Made by a program: the position numbers and the translations under genes | Shown: piece by piece, positions 35,814 to 45,002 of the stretch | Layout of the letters: each line of letters opens with the position of its first letter | How positions within the stretch are numbered: position 1 is the stretch's first letter | Notes under the pieces: model-generated | Told to the model about the DNA's origin: nothing | Database searches by the model: none | Seen by the model: the letters and a program-made list of their open reading frames with translations, nothing else | NCBI RefSeq assembly: GCF_000328685.1 | Contig: NC_019974.1 | Span: 3,215,001-3,279,000 of the forward strand | From: Natronococcus occultus SP4 | GTDB lineage: Archaea > Halobacteriota > Halobacteria > Halobacteriales > Natrialbaceae | DNA: 64,000 bases | Direction of reading: 5' to 3'

Positions 35814-37013
35814 ATGACGCTCCAGGAGTACACGCTCGCGTTCCCGATCTGGGTCGAGTTCGGGACCGGCTCGACCGGGAATCTTGGCGAGCTCGTCGCC
35901 GCACAGGGCTGGGAGAACCCGCTGATCGTTACCGACCAGGGGATCATCGACGCCGGCCTGCTCGAGGACGTGACGGCGTCGCTGACGGCCGCCGGAATCG
36001 ACTACGCGACCTACGACGGTGTCGAACCGAACCCGACCACTGCCATGGTCAACGAGGCGACGGCGGCGATCGAGTCCGAGGGCTGTGACGCGATCGTCGC
36101 AGTCGGTGGCGGCAGTTCGATCGACGTCGGAAAGGGCGCTTCCCTGCTGGCGACGAACCCCGGTACGGTCGCTGATTACGAGGTGACCTGTGCGGCGGAC
36201 GTAAGCGCGGCACCAATCGAGAACCACCCGCTTCCGCTCGCGACGGTGCCGACGACCGCCGGAACCGGAAGCGAGGTCGATTACTGGGCCGTCATCACCG
36301 ACGAGGACCGCGAGTTCAAGATGGCGCTCGGTCAGTCGCCCCAGCACCCCGGCGGTCCCTATCTCGGCGCCGAACTCTCGGTCGTCGACCCCGCCCTGAC
36401 GGAATCTCTGCCGCCGAGACAGACGGCTGCGACCGGGTTCGACGCGTTCTCCCACGCCCTCGAGAACCACGTGTCAGCGGCGTGTCCGCCGATCGTCAAA
36501 CCGATGACCGAACACGTCCTCGGGCTCGTGCCGGAGGCGCTCCCCCGGGCCTACGAGGACGGAGCGATGGACGCCCGCGAGCGGATGCTGTTTGGCTCAC
36601 ACGTCGCGGGCTTTTGCGAGAACTTCGCCGGCTTCGGCGCGATCCATTCGCTGGCCGAGACGACCGGCGGGATGTACCCCTCGATCCCCCACGGCGAGGC
36701 GATCGCTGCCTACACCCCCGCCGTGATGCGGTACAATATCGAGGCGGTCCCCGAGCGGTACGCCGAGGTCGCCGCGGCGATGGGCGTCGACACCGCGGGG
36801 CGGTCGACGCGAGAGGCCGCGCTGGCGTCGGTCGACGCCGTCGAACGGCTCATCGATCGCGTCGACTTACCGTCCAGTCTCCGAGAACTGGGCGTGGCGG
36901 AGTCGGACCTCCCGGAGATCGCGACGAACTCGCTCGACACGATCGAGATTCACGACAACCCCCGCCCCGCGGACGCGGACGATCTCTTCGAGATCGCGAC
37001 CGACGCCTACTGA
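35814..37013 (+). CDS. Iron-containing (type III) alcohol dehydrogenase, possible choline dehydrogenase
   Basis: A 399-residue family III alcohol dehydrogenase. The NAD-binding GGGSSIDVGKG motif and the metal-binding region GFDAFSHALENHVS are present, and a further His region (AIHSLAETTGGMYPSIPHGEA) completes the metal site. It is followed about 100 bp later by a betaine-aldehyde-like dehydrogenase and then a BCCT carrier. This mirrors Bacillus gbsB-gbsA, where a type III enzyme oxidises choline, so choline to betaine aldehyde is the leading hypothesis. Ethanolamine, glycerol or other alcohols remain possible. Confidence 0.88.
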   Translation: MTLQEYTLAFPIWVEFGTGSTGNLGELVAAQGWENPLIVTDQGIIDAGLLEDVTASLTAAGIDYATYDGVEPNPTTAMVNEATAAIESEGCDAIVAVGGGSSIDVGKGASLLATNPGTVADYEVTCAADVSAAPIENHPLPLATVPTTAGTGSEVDYWAVITDEDREFKMALGQSPQHPGGPYLGAELSVVDPALTESLPPRQTAATGFDAFSHALENHVSAACPPIVKPMTEHVLGLVPEALPRAYEDGAMDARERMLFGSHVAGFCENFAGFGAIHSLAETTGGMYPSIPHGEAIAAYTPAVMRYNIEAVPERYAEVAAAMGVDTAGRSTREAALASVDAVERLIDRVDLPSSLRELGVAESDLPEIATNSLDTIEIHDNPRPADADDLFEIATDAY

Positions 37014-37116
37014 CGGATTGCGCCCACCGCCCCGCTCCCGGGCCGATAGCGGCGCCTTTAGCGTGTCACACCCCCCCAAAGAGATAAGAACTGTGACGTC
37101 GAACCAACTGACGCTA

Positions 37117-38628
37117 ATGTCTGGTACGTTTAGCGGACAGCTACGGGAGGCCCATGCGGCTGCCCGGGAAGAGGTACGTGAACTCAGCGACTGGAACGCG
37201 TGGATCGACGGCACCGCCGTCGCGGGCGACGGATCGCTCGAGACGATCGATCCCGTGGTGAACGAACCGATCACGACGGTCACACGGTGTGGGGCTGCCG
37301 ACGTCGAAACCGCCGTCGAAACCGCCCGGCGAACGTTCGACACGCGGTGGTCGGAATCGACGCCCCGCGAGCGGTCCCGACTGTTGTTCGAGTGGACCGA
37401 TCGACTCCACGATCACGTCGAGGAGCTCACGCTGATCGAATGTCTCGACACGGGCAAGCCCCGCTCGCAGGCTCGCGGCGAGGTCGAGGGTGCGATCGAT
37501 ACCCTCGAGTACTACGCCTCGCTGTGTCGGGTCCAGGACGGCCGACAGATCGCGACTGACGACGATCTGCACCTGTATACGCGAACGGAGCCGTACGGCG
37601 TCGTCGGGCAGATCATCCCGTGGAACTTCCCGATCTGGGCGGCCGCCTGGAAGCTCGGTCCCGCGCTCGCGACCGGAAACGCCGTCGTTCTCAAACCCGC
37701 GACGGACTGTCCGCTCTCGACGATTCGGATCGCCGAACTCTCCGCGGGAATCTTTCCCGACGGCGTGCTCAACGTCGTCCCCGGCACCGGGTCGGAAGTC
37801 GGGTCGACGATCACCGATCACGAGGACGTCCGGAAGCTCTCCTTTACCGGGAGCGTCGGCGTCGGCACCAAGGTCATGAAAGCCGCTGCCGACACCCTGA
37901 CGCCGGTGACCCTGGAACTTGGCGGCAAGTCACCGGTCCTGGTCTTTCCGGACGCCGATCTCGATACGGCGGTCGAGGCGGTCGCGAACGGGATCTTCTA
38001 CAGCACGGGTGAGATCTGTGACGCGTTCTCCCGCGCGCTGGTCCACGAGGACGTCCACGAAGAGTTCGTCGACCGGTTCGTCGCGGCGGCCGAATCGCAC
38101 GTCCTCGGCGACCCGCTCGACGAGGCGACGACGATGGGGCCGCTGACCTCGCAGGCGCAGTACGAGACGGTCACCGACTACGTCGAGCGCGGCGTCGAGG
38201 AGGGGGCGACGCTGCTGACCGGTGGCAGCCCGCCGGACGACGAGGCGCTTCGGGACGGCTGGTTCTTCGAACCGACCGTCTTCGGCGACGTCGACAACGA
38301 CATGACGGTCGCCCAGGAGGAGATCTTCGGTCCGGTCCAGACGATCAACACGTTCTCGACCTACGAGGAAGCGATCGAACTCGCAAACGACACTCAGTTC
38401 GGACTGGCGGCCGGGATCGCCACCGAGCGAACCGACCTCGCCCACGGCGCCGCGGCCGATCTCGAGGCCGGAGTCGTCTATGTCAACGAGTACGGCCCGA
38501 TCCTGCCGGAGGCGCCGTACGGCGGGTTCAAGGCCTCCGGGATCGGGAAGGATCTCGGGACGGACGTCCTCGAGCACTACCAGCGCACGAAATCGGTCTA
38601 CGTCAATCTCGACGAGCCGAGCTGCTGA
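37117..38628 (+). CDS. Aldehyde dehydrogenase, betaine-aldehyde type
   Basis: A 503-residue NAD(P)-dependent aldehyde dehydrogenase. The catalytic base is Glu267 in LELGGKSP and the nucleophile Cys301 in YSTGEICDAFSR. The oxyanion Asn is in PWNFP. The C-terminal EAPYGGFKASGIGKDLG motif is typical of the betaine aldehyde dehydrogenase branch. A GTG at 37093 could add eight residues. Following the type III alcohol dehydrogenase, it would finish choline oxidation to glycine betaine. Confidence 0.9.
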   Translation: MSGTFSGQLREAHAAAREEVRELSDWNAWIDGTAVAGDGSLETIDPVVNEPITTVTRCGAADVETAVETARRTFDTRWSESTPRERSRLLFEWTDRLHDHVEELTLIECLDTGKPRSQARGEVEGAIDTLEYYASLCRVQDGRQIATDDDLHLYTRTEPYGVVGQIIPWNFPIWAAAWKLGPALATGNAVVLKPATDCPLSTIRIAELSAGIFPDGVLNVVPGTGSEVGSTITDHEDVRKLSFTGSVGVGTKVMKAAADTLTPVTLELGGKSPVLVFPDADLDTAVEAVANGIFYSTGEICDAFSRALVHEDVHEEFVDRFVAAAESHVLGDPLDEATTMGPLTSQAQYETVTDYVERGVEEGATLLTGGSPPDDEALRDGWFFEPTVFGDVDNDMTVAQEEIFGPVQTINTFSTYEEAIELANDTQFGLAAGIATERTDLAHGAAADLEAGVVYVNEYGPILPEAPYGGFKASGIGKDLGTDVLEHYQRTKSVYVNLDEPSC

Positions 38629-38685
38629 GGCCGGTGATACCGTCCGGTTCGGAGTAGTTTTGGATCGAACCGGACCATCGTCGAA

Positions 38686-38694
38686 AAATATAAG
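38686..38694 (+). promoter_or_regulatory. TATA box before the second BCCT gene
   Basis: AAATATAAG in the gap after the aldehyde dehydrogenase. It predicts a start near 38713, where an in-frame TTG lies, versus 80 nt before the ATG at 38794. Confidence 0.5.
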
Positions 38695-38793
38695 TCATCG
38701 GTAACGCTCTGTTTGAGCCATAGTGTACGCTACCATGGAACACGAAGAGATCCGTTCGCCGACGGCAACGCCGATGTTCGCTCGCCCGCAGCC

Positions 38794-40383
38794 ATGAACC
38801 CCTGGTATCTCTTCGGGCTAGAGGACGCCCGACGCGGAGAGCGCGGGCTTTTCATCATCACTGCGGCGTCGCTTGCAGCGCTGGGGGCTGTCGGACTTTG
38901 GAACCCGCACGGCCTCAACGAAACGATGAACGCAGCCTTCGAGTGGGTGCTGAACTACTTCGGCTGGTGGTTCATGCTGCTCGGAGTCGTGTTGCTCGGC
39001 TTTTCGGCGTTTATCGTGTTCTCGAAGTACGGCCACGTTCGGATCGGGGGCCAGGACGCCGAGCCCGAGTTCGGACTGTTTTCCTGGCTCGCGATGGTCT
39101 TCACCGTCGGATACAGCGGTTCGATCATCATCTGGGGCGTCGGCGAACCCGTCTCCATCGTCGCGGATCCGCCACCGGATCCGGCGCCGGTCGCGGGAGC
39201 GCCGATCGAATCGCTCGCCCTCGCGTTCATGTACATCCACGAGGTCTTCCCGGGGCTGGCTATGTGGTACCCACCGTTCGCGCTTGCGTTCGGGCTGATC
39301 ATCTACACCCGGGGAACCGACGAGTACAAGTTCAGCGCGATGCTGAAGGTGATCCTCGACGAGGACGGCCACCGCGGACTCTACTGGATCGTCGACCTGG
39401 CCGCGCTGATCGCGATCGTCGGCGGCGTCGCCGCGGCGATCGGGTTCTCCGCGCAGGTGTTCTCGGCGCTTCTCGGTTCGGCGTTCGGCCTCCCCGCGAC
39501 GGCGTTTACCTACGTCCTGTTCGCGATCCTCGGGCTCGTCTTTCTGGCCGACGTCTGGCTGGGGCTCCACAAGGGGATCCAGAACGCCGCGCGGGCGACG
39601 ATCGTCCTGATGCTCGTCTCGTTCGCGTTCCTGTTCGTCGTCGGACCGACGCTGTTTATTCTCAACATCGGGCTCGATGCGGCCGGCGTCTGGCTCGATA
39701 ACATGTTCCGGCTCTCGCTGTACACCGCGCCGACCGCCGACGGCAACTGGCCCCAGAGCTGGACCAGCTTCTGGTGGGCGTGGTGGGCCGCCTGGGGACT
39801 GTTCGTCGGGAGCTTCGTGGCCCGCGTCTCGAAGGGCCGGACGATCCGGGAGACGTTCGTTAGTCTGGTGTTTATCCCGGCCGGGCTCCTCTGGGTCCAG
39901 CACTCGATCATCGGTGGCTGGGTCCTCGCACCCGGCTACATCGAGCCCGTGACGGATGCGCTGAACAACGGTGGGATTCCAGCCGCGATCGCAACCGCCG
40001 TGACGATCACGCCGTACGGTGCGGTGGTGGGCGTACTGTTCATCCTCGTCATCGCGGGGTACGTGCTTACCTCGCTGGACTCCGCGGTGTATATCCTCTC
40101 GTCGATCACCCTTGGCGACGAGACGCCCAACGCCCGCAATCGCGCGTGGTGGGGCGTGTTGCTCTCGTTTCTCGGCGTGATGACGCTCGAGCTACCCGTC
40201 TTCGACGCGATGCAGGCGTTCCCGACGGTGCTTGCACTTCCGTTCACGCTGTTCTTGCTAGCGATCGCGTACGCGAGCTACGTTGCCGCGCGGGAGTACT
40301 ACCACGGCGAGCTGGATCACGAGCGCGGCGACGCGTTCATCACGAGCTACGACCCAGAGTCCTCGGACGGCGAGGACGATTGA
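38794..40383 (+). CDS. BCCT-family choline/betaine transporter
   Basis: A 529-residue carrier with about twelve hydrophobic segments. The family signature is visible as SFWWAWWAAWGLFVGSFVAR, followed by VSKGRTIRE. The ATG at 38794 starts MNPWYLFGLEDARRGERG; a leaderless TTG at 38713 would add 27 residues with poor composition. Its place downstream of the putative choline-oxidising enzymes suggests choline import. It has its own TATA box, so it may be expressed separately. Confidence 0.92.
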   Translation: MNPWYLFGLEDARRGERGLFIITAASLAALGAVGLWNPHGLNETMNAAFEWVLNYFGWWFMLLGVVLLGFSAFIVFSKYGHVRIGGQDAEPEFGLFSWLAMVFTVGYSGSIIIWGVGEPVSIVADPPPDPAPVAGAPIESLALAFMYIHEVFPGLAMWYPPFALAFGLIIYTRGTDEYKFSAMLKVILDEDGHRGLYWIVDLAALIAIVGGVAAAIGFSAQVFSALLGSAFGLPATAFTYVLFAILGLVFLADVWLGLHKGIQNAARATIVLMLVSFAFLFVVGPTLFILNIGLDAAGVWLDNMFRLSLYTAPTADGNWPQSWTSFWWAWWAAWGLFVGSFVARVSKGRTIRETFVSLVFIPAGLLWVQHSIIGGWVLAPGYIEPVTDALNNGGIPAAIATAVTITPYGAVVGVLFILVIAGYVLTSLDSAVYILSSITLGDETPNARNRAWWGVLLSFLGVMTLELPVFDAMQAFPTVLALPFTLFLLAIAYASYVAAREYYHGELDHERGDAFITSYDPESSDGEDD

Positions 40384-40943
40384 ACAGCCGGGACGAGCTG
40401 GCTTCGGAACCCGGTGATGATCTGCCGTTCGTTTCTCGGAAGTCCGGTTCGCGTCCTAACAATATTTATTTAATCTAGATGTCGTTGATATAATAGGTTT
40501 GTGTAATGTATCTGGCTGGTGCCATCGCCCCGGGTATAGATTTGTGTGTTTATGGCAATAGTTAAAACGAAAGCTAATTTATATACTCCATATCTTGGTG
40601 TAACTTTGTCACTGAATAGGAAGAATATATAGTCTGATTCAGCCGTATTCGTCCGACACTACCGTTCTATCTCAATAAACGCCATAGTCTGTCTGTACTA
40701 ATAAATTGAATGACACTTTCAATGGGTATTTGATTATTAGACAATATTATAGTCCGTAATACGGTGAACGTCCGCCTCAGTACCGCGAGTTCATATTGTA
40801 TTATTGTCACCGAGTAGCGACTCCCCTGAACGTCGGATAGTCAGAACCACGAACGATTCCGAGGACGGTTGCGCTTCAGCGGGTGCAGTTACCACGAGTA
40901 CACTCGTGGGCTTCGCCCTGTTGCCGTATGAAACGTCGCTCGA
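40384..40943. other. A+T-rich intergenic region
   Basis: About 560 bp with a long A+T-rich core (40450-40800) full of TATA-like and ATTAT runs, in sharp contrast with its surroundings. No open frame of gene-like composition and no clear long repeat were found. It may contain promoter elements, a decayed insertion or simply an unselected spacer. Confidence 0.4.
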
Positions 40944-41387
40944 TCAGAACGGGCCACCGGCCGCGGCGACGACGAACAGCAATGCGGGGATCGACGCGGT
41001 CACGAGTGCCAGGAGGTGTGGCGCCGGCGTCTCGTCGACCGCGGTTCGAGCGTTCGCGACGCTGGCGACGGTAAACGCCGCGCTGGCGCCGAGAAACAGC
41101 ACGATCGACCAGAAGATACTCGCGTTGTACCGGGCGCGGACGGCGGGCCGATCGAGCGTGTAGTGGAAGGCGAAGAGGTCGGCCCACTGGGAGTTGTGGA
41201 ACGCGTACAGCTGGGATTCGTACGCCGGGGTGATGTGGTGGATATCGGGGAACAGCCCCCAGAGTCCCCCGATCACGACGAGCCACAGCGCCACCCACGT
41301 TGGGAGGCGGTACCGCAGCGCGATCGGTGTCACCACTAGCAAGACGAGCGCCGCACCGACCAAGAAGTGAACGATTGCGGGGGCCAT
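40944..41387 (-). CDS. Polytopic membrane protein, unknown
   Basis: A 147-residue protein with four hydrophobic helices. A HFLVGAAL start, followed by GLFPDIHHITP and FHYTLDRP, gives conserved His/Asp residues at the membrane face, reminiscent of YdjM-like membrane-bound metal-dependent hydrolases. Short length and lack of further motifs make that assignment weak. It stands alone between A+T-rich spacers. Confidence 0.65.
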   Translation of the reverse strand: MAPAIVHFLVGAALVLLVVTPIALRYRLPTWVALWLVVIGGLWGLFPDIHHITPAYESQLYAFHNSQWADLFAFHYTLDRPAVRARYNASIFWSIVLFLGASAAFTVASVANARTAVDETPAPHLLALVTASIPALLFVVAAAGGPF

Positions 41388-41719
41388 GCGGGGAGGGGAT
41401 CGATCGAACGTCCGGTCCCACGTCCTCGTGCTTCAGTAATCGGCAGGTACAGCGACCGGTTCGATCCGCTTGCGGAATGTATAGGGTGATTTCCGCCGCT
41501 TCGGCGAGTACTGGTAAGCAATCCTATCGCCACGAGGGCCGTCCCTGCCGTCAGTGGCTTCCGAGTACAGTATCTCGGTCTTGCCGACGGCGACGGCAGA
41601 ACACGCAATTGTCAAGGAATTATATTCGGCTTACACGACTGCAAATCCTTTCAATAGGGATGGTGTTGGAACAGATACAAAATTATAATGTGGGGATAAA
41701 ATACACCACTTGATGAAAG
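41388..41719. other. Intergenic region with the tctCBA promoter
   Basis: 332 bp. A TATA-like TTATAATG at 41683-41690 lies about 30 bp before the ATG of the solute-binding protein gene. The rest shows no supported feature. Confidence 0.45.
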
Positions 41720-42730
41720 ATGATGGGAGATAGTGGACGACGAACGTTTCTCGCAACGGCCGCCGCTGGAACGACGTTCGGAGTAGCCGGGTGTACTGAC
41801 GCGTTAACCCCCGACGAAAACGGAGCCGATGGAGAGGCAGCCGAGTTCCCCGACGACGATATCGAGATCATCTGCCCGTTCGACGAAGGAGGAGGGACCG
41901 ACCTCACGGCGCGACAACTGTCCGAGCAGCTAGAAGCGGAGCTAGATACGTCCTCGTTCGTAACGAACTCGACGGGTGGATCAGGAAGCGTCGGCTTCAG
42001 TGAAATCGCGTCCGCGTCCGCCGATGGACATACACTCGGGATCCTGACAGTCGAGATCTGTACCGTTTCTCACCTGGATATCGGGGACGTCACTCACGAG
42101 GATATGACGCCGATTCTCCAGTACAACTTCGATCCGGCCGCGCTTACCGTCCACGAGGACGCCCCCTACGACACGCTCGAGGAGTTCGTCGACTACGCCG
42201 AGGACAACCCTGGCGAGGTGAGCGTCTCGAACTCGGGGACGGGCGCGATCTGGCACCTCGCGGCGGCGGAGTTCGAGCAGGCCGCCGACATCGAACTCGA
42301 CCACATCGGGTACGAGGGAGCCGCGCCCGCGACGGAGGCGGTTCTCAGCGGCGAGGTCGAGGCGACGACCTCGAGTGCAGCAGAGGTTTCCTCGCAGGTT
42401 CAGGACGGCGAACTCGAGATGCTCGCGTTCTTCGGGGACGAGCGCCACCCCGCGTTCGAGGACGTGCCGACGTTGACCGAGGAGGGGTACGATGTTACCG
42501 TCGGTGCGTGGCGAGGTATCGGCGGCCCCGCGGATATGGACGACGAGATCGTCGCTACGCTCGAGGACGCCTTCGACGAGATCCACGACTCTGCGGAGTT
42601 CGAGGAGTTCATGGAGAACAATAACTTCCAGCTGGAGCACCGGGACGCCGACGATTTCGGCCAGTTCATGGACGAGGAGTACGATCGATTCGGCGATCTC
42701 ATCGACGAGCTCGGGATCGAAGGCGAGTAG
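41720..42730 (+). CDS. tctC: Tripartite tricarboxylate transporter, substrate-binding lipoprotein
   Basis: A 336-residue TctC/Bug-type solute-binding protein. It starts with a Tat motif (GRRTFLATA) and a lipobox, VAGC. The family motifs for the carboxylate pocket (CPFDEGGGTDLTAR and VTNSTGGSGSVGF) are present. It would capture a di/tricarboxylate or similar organic acid outside the cell and deliver it to the TctBA membrane pair, whose genes follow directly. The ligand cannot be predicted. ATG 41720 and 41723 are adjacent alternatives. Confidence 0.92.
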   Translation: MMGDSGRRTFLATAAAGTTFGVAGCTDALTPDENGADGEAAEFPDDDIEIICPFDEGGGTDLTARQLSEQLEAELDTSSFVTNSTGGSGSVGFSEIASASADGHTLGILTVEICTVSHLDIGDVTHEDMTPILQYNFDPAALTVHEDAPYDTLEEFVDYAEDNPGEVSVSNSGTGAIWHLAAAEFEQAADIELDHIGYEGAAPATEAVLSGEVEATTSSAAEVSSQVQDGELEMLAFFGDERHPAFEDVPTLTEEGYDVTVGAWRGIGGPADMDDEIVATLEDAFDEIHDSAEFEEFMENNNFQLEHRDADDFGQFMDEEYDRFGDLIDELGIEGE

Positions 42731-42763
42731 CAACGAGGCAGTATACGCTTACCGGAGACGAGA

Positions 42764-43279
42764 ATGGCAGTTACTCTACCACATACCGATAAGATTGGAT
42801 CGATTCTCTGGCTACTGTTAGCAGTAGGCGTCTTCGTCGCCTCAGCGGATCTACCTACTGGCACCGGAGAAACCGGTGCCGCGTTCTATCCGCGAGTCAT
42901 CGCGGTTCTCATCGCCGGATTCGCTACGTTACAGCTCGCTCGGAGCGTCTACGAGGAAGAGCTTCAAACTCGCACGCTCTCCCGGGAGCAGGCACGGCCA
43001 GTTCTCGCAGTCGTCGCGCTCGTCACGGTTTACGTGCTCTCTCTGCCGTGGTTCGGGTTCGTTGCCGGGACGATTCTCTTCCTCGTCGTTGGAATGCTCT
43101 ACTCCGGGGCGCGGTCTCCGATCCCGATCGGTGTCGCCGCCGTCGGACTGGCGCTGTTGCTCTACTACGTGTTCGCGGTGTTTCTCCGCATTCCGCTTCC
43201 GGAAAGCCCCTTCGTTCCCGTCGAGGACATGCTTCCCGGTTTGATCAGACTCGGACTAACCACCGGGGTGTTCGGATAG
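42764..43279 (+). CDS. tctB: Tripartite tricarboxylate transporter, small membrane subunit
   Basis: A 171-residue protein with four hydrophobic helices, the size and topology of TctB. The GTGAAFYPRVIAVLIAGFA motif in the first loop is characteristic. Its stop abuts the ATG of tctA, and it starts 33 bp after tctC. It is the fast-diverging small subunit of the transporter. Confidence 0.9.
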   Translation: MAVTLPHTDKIGSILWLLLAVGVFVASADLPTGTGETGAAFYPRVIAVLIAGFATLQLARSVYEEELQTRTLSREQARPVLAVVALVTVYVLSLPWFGFVAGTILFLVVGMLYSGARSPIPIGVAAVGLALLLYYVFAVFLRIPLPESPFVPVEDMLPGLIRLGLTTGVFG

Positions 43280-44758
43280 ATGCTCGCCGGACTGCTCGAG
43301 GGGCTGACGCTCGTCTTCCAGCCGCTCGCACTCGCGCTGATCGTCTTCGGGGTCGTCGTTGGGATCGTCATGGGGTCGATCCCGGGGATGACCGCGACGA
43401 TGACGGTCGCCGTACTCGTCTCGTTTACGTTCGGGATGAACCCGACCGAGGGGATGATGCTATTGCTCGGGATCTATGGCGGTGCGCTGTACGCGGGCTC
43501 GATTCCTGCGATTCTCATCCGGACGCCGGGAACGCCGAGCGCCGCCGCGACGATCTTCGACGGGTTTCCGCTCTCCGAACGGGGACAGGCTGGCAAGGCG
43601 ATCGGGATCGCCACCATCGCATCGTTCGTCGGCGGTGCTATTAGCGTTGTCATCGTAACTTTCCTCTCTCCACAGATCGCGGACATCGCACTCAACATCG
43701 GTTCCCCCGAGTACTTCGCGATCGCGTTCTTCGGGCTGACGATCATCGCGAGTATCAGCGGCGACTCGATCACGAAAGGGATGCTCTCAGGTCTGCTCGG
43801 AATGCTGATCGCGACGGTCGGGCTCGATCCGACACTGGGACAACCACGGTTCACGTTCGGGTTCCCCGAGTTGAGTGCCGGGATCGAGTTTATCGCGGTG
43901 ATGATCGGGCTCTTCGGGCTGGCGGAAGGACTCAACCGGTATCGCGAGGGGATCGGAACGATCGACATCCAACAGAACCTCAGCGGCATCACGCCGTCGG
44001 TTGGCGATCTGAAAAACATCCGAAACGTCACGCTCGGCTCGAGCGTCGTCGGATCGTTGATCGGGTCAATCCCCGGCGCGGGCGGCGACATCGCGTCGTT
44101 CGTCACCTACAACGAAGCCAAGCGCTGGGTGAAAAACGCGACGCCGGAGTTCGGCGACGGAAACATCAAGGGCGTCGCCGCAGCCGAGTCCGGAAACAAC
44201 TCGAGCACGGCGGGCGCTCTCGTGCCGACGCTTACGCTCGGGATTCCCGGGGATTCGGTAACCGCCATTCTGATCGGCGCGCTACTCGTCCACGGGATCC
44301 AACCAGGGCCGGGACTGTTCGACGACGAGCCGGGACTCGTCTTCTCGATCTTCGTCGGCTTCTTTCTCGTCTACGTCGTAATTCTCGTCCTCGGTCTGCT
44401 AGGTGCTCACGCCTGGGTCCGCGTTATCAACTTCCCCGCCAAGTACCTGTGGCCGAGTATCTTCGTGCTCTGTGTCGTCGGCGCGTTCGCACTTCGAGGA
44501 AATCTCCTTGATATGTGGGTCATGGTCGCCGCCGGCGTCCTCGGAATTATTCTGCGGATGGACGGCTACCCGCTCGCTCCGATCGTGTTGGGAATGATTC
44601 TGGGACCGATCGCCGAGGAAAACCTCCGGCGATCGCTCGAACTCTCAAACGGTAGCTGGGACATCATCTACACGAACCCCATCGCGATGCTGATCCTCGT
44701 CTTCGCGGTCGTCTCGCTCGTCGCCCCGATCGCACTCCAGTATCGAGACCGTGGATAG
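43280..44758 (+). CDS. tctA: Tripartite tricarboxylate transporter, large membrane subunit
   Basis: A 492-residue TctA with about eleven or twelve hydrophobic helices. The two family repeats are visible as GSIPGMTATM, then YGGALYAGSIPAIL, and GSIPGAGGDIASF, then STAGALVPTLTLGIPGDS. It forms the ion-coupled translocation path. It immediately follows tctB without a gap, completing a tctCBA operon. Confidence 0.93.
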   Translation: MLAGLLEGLTLVFQPLALALIVFGVVVGIVMGSIPGMTATMTVAVLVSFTFGMNPTEGMMLLLGIYGGALYAGSIPAILIRTPGTPSAAATIFDGFPLSERGQAGKAIGIATIASFVGGAISVVIVTFLSPQIADIALNIGSPEYFAIAFFGLTIIASISGDSITKGMLSGLLGMLIATVGLDPTLGQPRFTFGFPELSAGIEFIAVMIGLFGLAEGLNRYREGIGTIDIQQNLSGITPSVGDLKNIRNVTLGSSVVGSLIGSIPGAGGDIASFVTYNEAKRWVKNATPEFGDGNIKGVAAAESGNNSSTAGALVPTLTLGIPGDSVTAILIGALLVHGIQPGPGLFDDEPGLVFSIFVGFFLVYVVILVLGLLGAHAWVRVINFPAKYLWPSIFVLCVVGAFALRGNLLDMWVMVAAGVLGIILRMDGYPLAPIVLGMILGPIAEENLRRSLELSNGSWDIIYTNPIAMLILVFAVVSLVAPIALQYRDRG

Positions 44759-45002
44759 TCTCGAGCTGTCAACCGAGGGGTGACACACTCGGACACGGTT
44801 CCGTCGCCGTCGCTTCGCTCTCGCGTAGCGACCGTCGATCGATGGTCGGCGATCGTTGTATCTATCCCGAAGATTCTGACGATTATCTCCTTATACACCT
44901 CAATTATGATGGTGTTTCTAACATAATCGCACTAATTCCTTCCCAACTACTGATTCATAAACAGAAGATATTATTTAAGAAACGTTCCTGGCCCGGAACG
45001 TG

